Source: Desulfocarbo indianensis (GTDB lineage Bacteria > Desulfobacterota > Desulfarculia > Desulfarculales > Desulfarculaceae). From it: a stretch of DNA of 64,000 nt. Below are positions 58,258-64,000 of this stretch, piece after piece. Numbering within the stretch: position 1 is the stretch's first letter; each line of letters begins with the position of its first letter. The notes under the pieces are model-generated. The model saw only the letters and a program-made list of their open reading frames with translations, had not been told where the DNA came from and did not search any database. The stretch spans positions 958,001-1,022,000 of the forward strand of contig LBMP01000001.1 of the NCBI GenBank assembly GCA_001184205.1, in the 5' to 3' direction. Made by a program: the position numbers and the translations under genes.

Positions 58258-59220
58258 ATGTTGGCCGTGTGGCTGGAAAAGGGCCGGGTGGAGACGCGCC
58301 AATTGCCCCGCCCGCAAATCGAGCCGGGCGAGGCCCTGGTCCGGGTGCTGGTGGTGGGCCTGTGCAACACCGACCTGGAGCTTCTGGCCGGCTATTACGG
58401 CTTCCAGGGGGTGCCGGGGCACGAATTGGTGGGCCTGGTGGAGGAGGCTCCCTCGCGGCCGGAGCTGGTGGGCCGGCGGGTGGTGGCCGATATCAATCTG
58501 GGCTGCGGGGTGTGCCCGCTCTGCCGGGCGGGCGATGCCCGCCATTGCCCGGACCGTAAGGCCCTGGGCATCAAGGGCGCACCGGGGGCCATGGCTGAAT
58601 ACCTGGCCCTGCCGGCGGCCAACCTGATGCCGGTGGCCGAGGGGCTGAGCGATCAGGAGGCGGTCTTCGCCGAGCCCCTGGCCGCGGCCCTGGAGCCGGC
58701 CCAGCAAATCCAGCTGCGCGGCCGCGACCGGGTGCTGGTCCTGGGCGACGGCAAGCTGGGGCTCCTGTGCGCCCTGGGGCTCCGGCACTGGACGCCCGGC
58801 CTGATCCTGGCCGGGCGGCACCCCGGCAAGCTCTCCATCGCCCAGGCCCAGGGGGTGAGGGTGCTCCTGAGCAGCGATCCGGCCCTGGGCCAGGGCGGCT
58901 TCGACCTGGTGGTGGAGGCCACCGGCCGGCCGGAGGGGCTGGCCCAGGCCTTAAGCCTGGTGCGGCCGGAGGGGGTGATCGTGGCCAAGACCACCAGCCA
59001 CGAGCCTTCCCGCCTGGATCTGGCCAGGCTGGTGGTGGACGAGATCACCCTCCTGGGCTCGCGCTGCGGCGATATGCGCCTGGCCCTGCATTTCCTGGCC
59101 GAGCGTCTCCTCCAGGTGGAGCCGCTGATCCAGGCCAGCTATCCCCTGGCCCAGGCGGAGCGGGCCTTCGCCCTCGCCGGGCGGCCCGGCGCGCTGAAAG
59201 TGCTCCTGGACCTGCGCTGA
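58258..59220 (+). CDS. Zinc-dependent medium-chain alcohol dehydrogenase
   Basis: A 320-residue MDR dehydrogenase. The catalytic zinc ligands are visible: Cys in GLCNTD and the His and Glu in PGHELVGLVEE. The structural zinc loop CGVCPLCRAGDARHC has all four cysteines. The NAD(P)-binding Rossmann motif is VLGDGKLGLLCALG. It likely oxidises a secondary alcohol or polyol. The ATG is six bases after the nitroreductase stop. The three genes from 56.7 kb to here run in one direction and may form an operon. Confidence 0.9.
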   Translation: MLAVWLEKGRVETRQLPRPQIEPGEALVRVLVVGLCNTDLELLAGYYGFQGVPGHELVGLVEEAPSRPELVGRRVVADINLGCGVCPLCRAGDARHCPDRKALGIKGAPGAMAEYLALPAANLMPVAEGLSDQEAVFAEPLAAALEPAQQIQLRGRDRVLVLGDGKLGLLCALGLRHWTPGLILAGRHPGKLSIAQAQGVRVLLSSDPALGQGGFDLVVEATGRPEGLAQALSLVRPEGVIVAKTTSHEPSRLDLARLVVDEITLLGSRCGDMRLALHFLAERLLQVEPLIQASYPLAQAERAFALAGRPGALKVLLDLR

Positions 59221-59257
59221 GCCCAGGCCCTTTGCCGGGCGCTTATCCCCCCCCAGC

Positions 59258-60382
59258 CTAGAAAATCCAGCTGAACTGCGCGCCCGCCAGCCATTCGCGG
59301 CCCTGCGACTCGCCGGTGAGCGGGTCGTCGCCGTGGTCGTAGAGGGCCACTTCGGGGTGCAGGCTGAAAAAGGGATTCAGGTCGATGTGCAGGGCCGCCA
59401 CCAGGGCCAGGCGCTGGCTGGAGTCGTCCCGAAAGCCCAGGCCCTTCCAGGCGTCGTTTTCAAAGCGCTCGTAGCCCACCGCGCCGATGAGCATGGTGTT
59501 GCCGATCTTGTATTCCAGGCTGAAGAGGCCGCCCAGGGTTTCGGTGTCCTCCAGGGAGCCGCCCGCTTTCGCCACCGGCGCGGCCAGGGCGGGATAGAAG
59601 GGATACTCCTGGTAGAAGTTGACGCCGTAGTGGATTTGCAGCTTGAGGCCCAGAGCGCCGCTCACGTAGCGCAGGGGCAGGTTCACCGCCCAGGTGTCGT
59701 ATTCCTGTTTCAGGCCGCTTCCCTCGTAGCTGTGGCGCACAAAGGAAAAGCCGGGGTGGGTCATGAAGCCGCCGGCGGTGATCCTGGCGGTGAGGCTAAA
59801 GCGGGGCAGGTCGCCGTAGAAATCCTGGCCGGCGGCGCCGGTCTGGTCGCGGGGGTCTTCCAGGGCGAACTGCAAACCCCAGGCCGGGGTCTCGTAGGTG
59901 AGCTGCGCCTGGGCCACCCTGTCCGGCCAGAGCTGGCCCCAGCCCCACAGATAGGCGTGGCCGCCCTCGTTGAGGCCCAGGTATTGGCGGGCGTGGTAGG
60001 CCAGGCTGCCGAACCAGTTGTCGGTGCGGCCCGCCAAGAGGCGAAAGTTGCCGCTCTTCCACCAGCCATAGGCGTAGCGCAGGCTCACGCTGGCCTCGGG
60101 TTGATGGGACTTGAGGCCCAGCTCCACCAGGCCGCCGGCGTTCTTGTCCGCGCTGGTCCAGGTGGCCCGCAGATAGGAATGACCGGGCAGGTTGACAAAG
60201 GAGCCGGTGACGTCCTCTTTTTGATTGGCGGTGAGCTCCTTGTCCCGCGTCCACCAGCCGAAGTCGGTGAGCATGCGCCCGCCCACGGTAACCGAGGCCC
60301 CCGGCGATTCGGCGGCCAGGGCCGGACAGTGCCAGAGCAGGCCGGCCGCCAGGGCCAACGCCGTCCAAAAAATTCTTTTCAT
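59258..60382 (-). CDS. Outer-membrane beta-barrel porin-like protein
   Basis: A 374-residue exported protein. A signal peptide ends near residue 24 (WHCPALAAES). The rest alternates aromatic, Gly and polar residues in a beta-barrel way (YLRATWTSADKNAGGLVELG). The chain ends in Trp-Ile-Phe, as outer-membrane barrels require for assembly. No known porin family is identifiable, though carbohydrate- or alginate-type porins are similar in length. AAGGAGGTGGG precedes the ATG at 60382. Convergent with the alcohol dehydrogenase gene. Confidence 0.75.
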   Translation of the reverse strand: MKRIFWTALALAAGLLWHCPALAAESPGASVTVGGRMLTDFGWWTRDKELTANQKEDVTGSFVNLPGHSYLRATWTSADKNAGGLVELGLKSHQPEASVSLRYAYGWWKSGNFRLLAGRTDNWFGSLAYHARQYLGLNEGGHAYLWGWGQLWPDRVAQAQLTYETPAWGLQFALEDPRDQTGAAGQDFYGDLPRFSLTARITAGGFMTHPGFSFVRHSYEGSGLKQEYDTWAVNLPLRYVSGALGLKLQIHYGVNFYQEYPFYPALAAPVAKAGGSLEDTETLGGLFSLEYKIGNTMLIGAVGYERFENDAWKGLGFRDDSSQRLALVAALHIDLNPFFSLHPEVALYDHGDDPLTGESQGREWLAGAQFSWIF

Positions 60383-60499
60383 GCTTCCCACCTCCTTGGG
60401 ATTGAATAAAACCAGGGGCGGATGCAGGCTGTAACTATGAAGCTAGCACGTCGAACCGGGCTCTGTCCAAGCCCGCCCGCGGCTGCTATCATGCGGAGC

Positions 60500-61372
60500 A
60501 TGGAGTTGATCGATCTGCATACCCACACCACGGCCAGCGACGGGAGCCTGACGCCGGCCCAATTGGTGGCCGCCGCGCAGAAGGCCGGGCTCAAGGCGGT
60601 GGCGGTCACCGATCACGACACCGTGGCCGGCCTGGATGAGGCCCTGGCCGCGGGCCGGGGCCTGGCCCTGGAGGTGGTGCCGGGGGTGGAGATAAGCCTG
60701 GAGGTGGGCCTGGCGGGCGGGGCGCATCTCCTGGGCCTGTGGGTGCGGCCCAATCACCCGGCGCTTTTGGCGGGCCTGGCCCGCGTGCAGGAGGCCCGCC
60801 GCCGCCGCAATCCCCTCATCCTGGCCAAGCTGAACGGCCTGGGCCTGGCCCTGGACATGGCCGAGGTGAACGCCCAGGCCGGCGGCGGGCAGGTGGGCCG
60901 GCCCCATATCGCCATGGCTTTAGCGGCCAAGGGCTACGCCGCGAACCAGGGCGAGGCTTTCAACCGCTGGCTCAAGGCCGGCGGGCCGGCCTACGTGGCC
61001 AAGGAGCGCCTGAGCCCGGCCCAGGGCATCGGCCTGGTGCGGGCGGCGGGCGGGGTGCCGGTGCTGGCCCATCCCGGCCTTTTGGATCTGGACCGGCCCG
61101 GCCTGGAGGCCCTGGCGCGCCGGCTGCGGGCCGTGGGCCTGGAGGGCCTGGAGGCTTATTACAGCGAGCACGACGCGGCCACCCAACGCGGCCTGGCCTC
61201 CCTGGCCGCGCGGCTGGGCCTGGTCTTGAGCGGCGGCAGCGATTTTCACGGCGAGGGCAAGCAGCGGATACGCCTGGGCACGGGCAAGGGAGGCCTGCGG
61301 GTGCCGGCATCGCTCTTGACCGCGCTGAAACAAAGGCGGGAACTCATAAGAAAGGAGGCGGAGGATGCCTGA
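60500..61372 (+). CDS. PHP-domain phosphoesterase (RNase AM/YciV-like)
   Basis: A 290-residue PHP-family metal-dependent phosphoesterase. The metal ligands DLHTHTTASDGS, VTDHDTVAG, the HPGLLDLD strand and GSDFHGEGK are all present. The family includes 5'-3' exonucleases acting on 3',5'-bisphosphonucleotides and small RNA ends. The start is uncertain: an ATG nine bases earlier is also possible, and neither has a strong ribosome site. Its end overlaps the RNase Z-like gene by eight bases. Confidence 0.88.
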   Translation: MELIDLHTHTTASDGSLTPAQLVAAAQKAGLKAVAVTDHDTVAGLDEALAAGRGLALEVVPGVEISLEVGLAGGAHLLGLWVRPNHPALLAGLARVQEARRRRNPLILAKLNGLGLALDMAEVNAQAGGGQVGRPHIAMALAAKGYAANQGEAFNRWLKAGGPAYVAKERLSPAQGIGLVRAAGGVPVLAHPGLLDLDRPGLEALARRLRAVGLEGLEAYYSEHDAATQRGLASLAARLGLVLSGGSDFHGEGKQRIRLGTGKGGLRVPASLLTALKQRRELIRKEAEDA

Positions 61373-62165
61373 CGGCCTGCGACTCACGGTGCTGGGCTCC
61401 GGCTCCTGCGAGCTGAGGCGGCAAAGGTCCTCCCCCAGCTATCTGCTGATGGCCGGGGGCAACGCCTTCCTCCTGGATATGGGCCAGGGGGCCTGGCGGG
61501 CGCTGACCAGGCAGGGGGTGTCCCCCGCCATGCTGAAGGGCGTTTTTCTGAGCCATCATCACCTGGATCACATCGGCGATCTCCTGCCGCTGCTTTTCGC
61601 CCTCAACTATGATCCCCTGATGCATGAAACGGCCCGCATCACCCTCTTCGGGCATCCCGGCCTGGCCAAGGTGCTGGAAGGCCTGGCCGGCGTCTTCGGC
61701 TCCTGGGCGCGGCCGCCCCGGGAAAACCTGCGCACCGTGTGGCTGGAGCACGGGGAGCGGAGCGAACTGGACGGGCTGCAGATACTGGCGGGCGCGGCCA
61801 GCCATATCGAGACCTCCCTGGCCTACCGCCTCGGCTTCGGCGGGTTGAGTCTGGTTTATCTGGGCGACAGCGAATACGATCCCTCCCTGGCGGAACTGGC
61901 GCGGGGTGCCGAGCTGGTGGTGGCCCATTGCGCGGCCAGCGACGAGCGGCCCAAACCCGGCCACTTGGGCCCCACCCAGGCCGGCCGCCTGGCCGCCGAG
62001 GCGGGGGCCAAGGCCCTGCTGCTTTCCCATTTTTATCGGGAGGTGGACCCCCTGCAGGCGGTGGCCGCGGCGGGCAAGGTTTTCGACGGCCGGGTGCTGG
62101 CCGCCGAGGACGGCATGTGCCTGGATCTGGAGCCCGCCGCTGGTGCCAAATTGCACAAATCTTAG
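61365..62165 (+). CDS. Ribonuclease Z-like metallo-beta-lactamase protein
   Basis: A 266-residue MBL-fold hydrolase. The metal-binding HHHLDHIGD (motif II) is near residue 65. A glycine-rich strand GSGSCELRRQRSSPSYLL lies at the N-terminus, LVYLGDSEYDPSL is the next metal aspartate, and a histidine in LLSHFYREVDP ends the site. It belongs with the RNase Z/ElaC group but is shorter than tRNA-processing RNase Z and lacks the long flexible arm. RNA maturation or another phosphodiester is possible. Overlaps the PHP gene by eight bases, so they are coupled. Confidence 0.85.
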   Translation: MPDGLRLTVLGSGSCELRRQRSSPSYLLMAGGNAFLLDMGQGAWRALTRQGVSPAMLKGVFLSHHHLDHIGDLLPLLFALNYDPLMHETARITLFGHPGLAKVLEGLAGVFGSWARPPRENLRTVWLEHGERSELDGLQILAGAASHIETSLAYRLGFGGLSLVYLGDSEYDPSLAELARGAELVVAHCAASDERPKPGHLGPTQAGRLAAEAGAKALLLSHFYREVDPLQAVAAAGKVFDGRVLAAEDGMCLDLEPAAGAKLHKS

Positions 62166-62673
62166 GAACAAACAGACCTTTTGGCCCTTGACCTGAAGCG
62201 GGTGATTTTGATAGCCTGCATCACGAGGTAAACAAAGACCGACCCTTTCTCTTGCCCAGATCGAGAAAATCGAGGCTTTGCATGGCGCGGCTTGAATAGC
62301 CGTCGTGGTGTTGGCCGGCACTATGGGGGTCAGCGAAATCCCAGCGAGCAATATGAGAGGACGGAACCCGGCAAGCTGCCTTGGCGACCGGCCGTTATTG
62401 CTCCCAGCCCGCGGGCGGCGCGCAGGCCGCCCCCGAAAGATGGCCGCCCCGCCGGGCGTCGAGGCTGGATATGGATCAAGCCGCATGATGCGGCGATGCG
62501 CGGCGCCCATGGCCCCAAGGCTACTCCCAGCCGGCTCCAGCGAGTTTTTCATCCGAGAAGCAGCGGCCTGGATTTTTCCAACCACATGGCGACCCGAGTG
62601 GGAGGCCTTCACTCCGGGAGCAGGCGCGCCCGGCGCAGGGCTCGCCCAACATGAACCACTGCCGAGGTAACCC
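62166..62673. other. Non-coding gap
   Basis: These 508 bases hold no gene I can support. Short open frames occur on both strands, but none has a ribosome site, coding-like pattern or recognisable product. No strong terminator, tRNA or riboswitch core was recognised. The promoter of the stress-protein gene should lie at the right end. A structured RNA cannot be excluded. Confidence 0.45.
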
Positions 62674-63165
62674 ATGAAGAGCAAAGTGTTGATTCCCGTG
62701 GACACCGCGCGCAATTCGCTCACCGCCGAGGAATACGCCCTCAAGCTGAATTGGCGCATGCCCATCAGCGTCACCTTGTTGAACGTGGTCAATACCAAGC
62801 GCCTGGAAGGGCACGGCATCAGCCCCTCCGACCAGGAGCGCATCAAGAAATCCATGCACCGCCGGGCCGAGGACGTGCTGAAAAAGGCGGCGGAACCCTT
62901 TAGCAAGGCGGAGGTGGATTTCGAAACCCGCGTGGTGGAGGGAGCGCCGGGCCTGACCATTTGCGGCCTGGCCCAGGACGAGAATTTCGACATGGTCATC
63001 ATCGCGCAGAGCGGGCTCAGCGAGTGGGAGGAAATCCTGGGCGGCAGCGTGGTGCGGACCGTGCTGAACAAATGCCAGATTCCAGTGCTTTTGGTGAAGC
63101 ATTCGCCCGATCAGCTGGAAAATCAGCTCAAGCTGAGGGGAGAACGGGGGCTTTTGCCCGGCTAG
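62674..63165 (+). CDS. Single-domain universal stress protein
   Basis: A 163-residue UspA-family protein, a stress-induced nucleotide-binding or signalling protein. It begins MKSKVLIPVDTARNSLTAEE. The nucleotide motif region reads AQSGLSEWEEILGGSVV, in which the first glycine of the usual pattern is replaced by Ala, so ATP binding may be reduced. It lies 177 bases upstream of the TRAP receptor gene. It differs from the two tandem Usp proteins near 21-24 kb by having one domain. Confidence 0.85.
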   Translation: MKSKVLIPVDTARNSLTAEEYALKLNWRMPISVTLLNVVNTKRLEGHGISPSDQERIKKSMHRRAEDVLKKAAEPFSKAEVDFETRVVEGAPGLTICGLAQDENFDMVIIAQSGLSEWEEILGGSVVRTVLNKCQIPVLLVKHSPDQLENQLKLRGERGLLPG

Positions 63166-63342
63166 CCGGCGGGAGCCCGCGAGAGCGTTTGGTTGCAAAG
63201 GGGAAAGGAGGTGGGCCGCTTGCCCGCCGGCGCTTTGGGACCCCAAAAAGGCCCCAGGGAGAAAACGCGCCAAAAGGCGGGGCAGATCGGCAACCTAAAT
63301 TTAACCGTGGTTTTTTCACACGCTAAGCGTAAGGGAGGGTTT

Positions 63343-64000
63343 ATGCGGATGAAGAAATGGATGTTGGTTTTAGCGGTCGTGGTGGCGGCGGTGGCCTTGG
63401 TGGTGCCTGCGGCCATGGCCAAAAAGCCTTCACTGGAGAAATGGAAGCCTGCCTTTGACTATTCCAAAGCCAAATACACCGTCAAGGTGAGCAACGTCAG
63501 CCATCCCGCCATCAAGGGCGTGTTCGCCGGGTTCGCCATCCGCGACGCCTTGTGGAAGGCCACCAACGGCCAGGTTTATTTCGAATACATCCCCTTCAGC
63601 ATGCTGGGCGGCGAGGTGGAGGTGCTGAACCAATTGCAAATGGGCGCCATCCAGGGCATGAGCGTCAGCTCGGTGGCTTCCACCAACCTGGGGCCCCGCA
63701 TGGGCATCGTGAACCTGCCCTTCTTGGTCAACTCCTACGAGAAGCTCGAAAAATTCGTGGGTAACAAGAAGATGTTCCAGCATTTCCTGGATGCCATGGA
63801 CCACCAGGGCATCATGGGCATGGACATCACCGCCTATGGCCGCTACGGCTGGGCCACCACCATCCCGGTGAAGAACATAGCCGACGCCAAAAAGGTCAAG
63901 TTCCGCATCGCCGAGGCGGCGGTCAACAAGCTTCTCTACAAGTCCTGGGGCTTCAATCCCGTGGTCATGCCCTGGCCCGACGTGCCCACCGCTTTGAAGC
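63343..64000 (+). CDS. TRAP transporter solute-binding protein (DctP type), cut by window end
   Basis: The window ends inside this gene; 219 codons are seen. The first 27 residues are a signal peptide (MLVLAVVVAAVALVVPAAMA). The mature part matches DctP/TeaA-type periplasmic receptors (LGPRMGIVNLPFLVNSYEKL, and the VKFRIAEAAVNKLLYKSWGF stretch, which precedes the ligand-binding strand). It captures an organic acid for the DctQM membrane subunits, expected just downstream. AAGGGAGGG precedes the ATG; a second ATG six bases on is also possible. Confidence 0.9.
   Translation, partial: MRMKKWMLVLAVVVAAVALVVPAAMAKKPSLEKWKPAFDYSKAKYTVKVSNVSHPAIKGVFAGFAIRDALWKATNGQVYFEYIPFSMLGGEVEVLNQLQMGAIQGMSVSSVASTNLGPRMGIVNLPFLVNSYEKLEKFVGNKKMFQHFLDAMDHQGIMGMDITAYGRYGWATTIPVKNIADAKKVKFRIAEAAVNKLLYKSWGFNPVVMPWPDVPTALK

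Noticed and set aside
62292-62670. Two overlapping open frames of about 120 codons
   Set aside because: No ribosome sites; Arg- and Pro-rich products without pattern; both are likely GC-driven.
1-64000. CRISPR array or defence island
   Set aside because: No regularly spaced repeats, Cas proteins, restriction-modification or toxin-antitoxin pairs were recognised.

Overview
The window is high-GC chromosomal DNA from what looks like an anaerobic Desulfobacterota (former Deltaproteobacteria) relative, plausibly near Desulfarculus. That assignment is an inference. It rests on the mix of anaerobe-type proteins (rubrerythrin, a siroheme-decarboxylase-type AhbA protein, DUF2284, DUF3795 and DUF3786 cysteine or metal proteins), acyl-CoA catabolism genes (EtfBA, PaaK-type ligase, 3-hydroxyacyl-CoA dehydrogenase, CoA-transferase) and a TRAP solute receptor. 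No rRNA is present to test it.

Layout. 1-6 kb: DUF2284 protein, tRNA-Ser(GGA), TrmJ-like methyltransferase, then a TetR/FadR-like regulator with a matching operator beside etfB-etfA, and an alpha/beta hydrolase. 6-14 kb: CoA-transferase/GNAT fusion, DUF3795 protein, LysR regulator upstream of nhaA, DUF1127 protein, chemoreceptor and thioesterase. 14-18 kb: ruvB, an ArsA-type ATPase with a small cysteine protein, a DUF5661 protein and CheX. 18-26 kb: SLC13 transporter with a receiver protein, two tandem universal stress proteins with unknown genes, era, and a secreted Ada-like protein. 26-30 kb: ahbA, a coupled rhodanese/DoxX/rubrerythrin operon, a cysteine-cluster protein and paaK.

30.8-33.7 kb is visibly more AT-rich. 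It holds a secreted C39-type peptidase with a small secreted partner, and an unknown gene preceded by an excellent sigma-28 promoter. 33.7-49 kb is largely signalling and motility: Maf/DUF115 glycosyltransferase-like protein, SH3 protein, HD-GYP regulator, a giant CheB-CheR-PAS-receiver protein, two Hsp20 genes, and a CheZ homologue split by a large insertion, next to queH, DUF3786 and a KdsC-like pseudo-enzyme. 49-56 kb holds a 1292-residue coiled-coil protein ending in a lytic-transglycosylase-like domain, and secreted proteins of unknown role. 56-64 kb carries NUDIX, enoyl-CoA-hydratase-like, nitroreductase, alcohol dehydrogenase, outer-membrane-protein, PHP, RNase-Z-like, stress-protein and (cut by the window end) TRAP receptor genes.

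The clearest functional theme is chemotaxis and motility control (chemoreceptor, CheX, CheZ-like, CheB/CheR fusion, HD-GYP, Maf-like, sigma-28 promoter) without any flagellar structural gene in view. The second is fatty or aromatic acyl-CoA oxidation feeding electrons through ETF under a FadR-like repressor. The best candidates for something undescribed are the CheZ with an inserted domain, the sigma-28-driven unknown gene, the C39 peptidase/secreted partner pair, and the coiled-coil transglycosylase-like protein. No CRISPR array, transposase, integrase or prophage module was seen.
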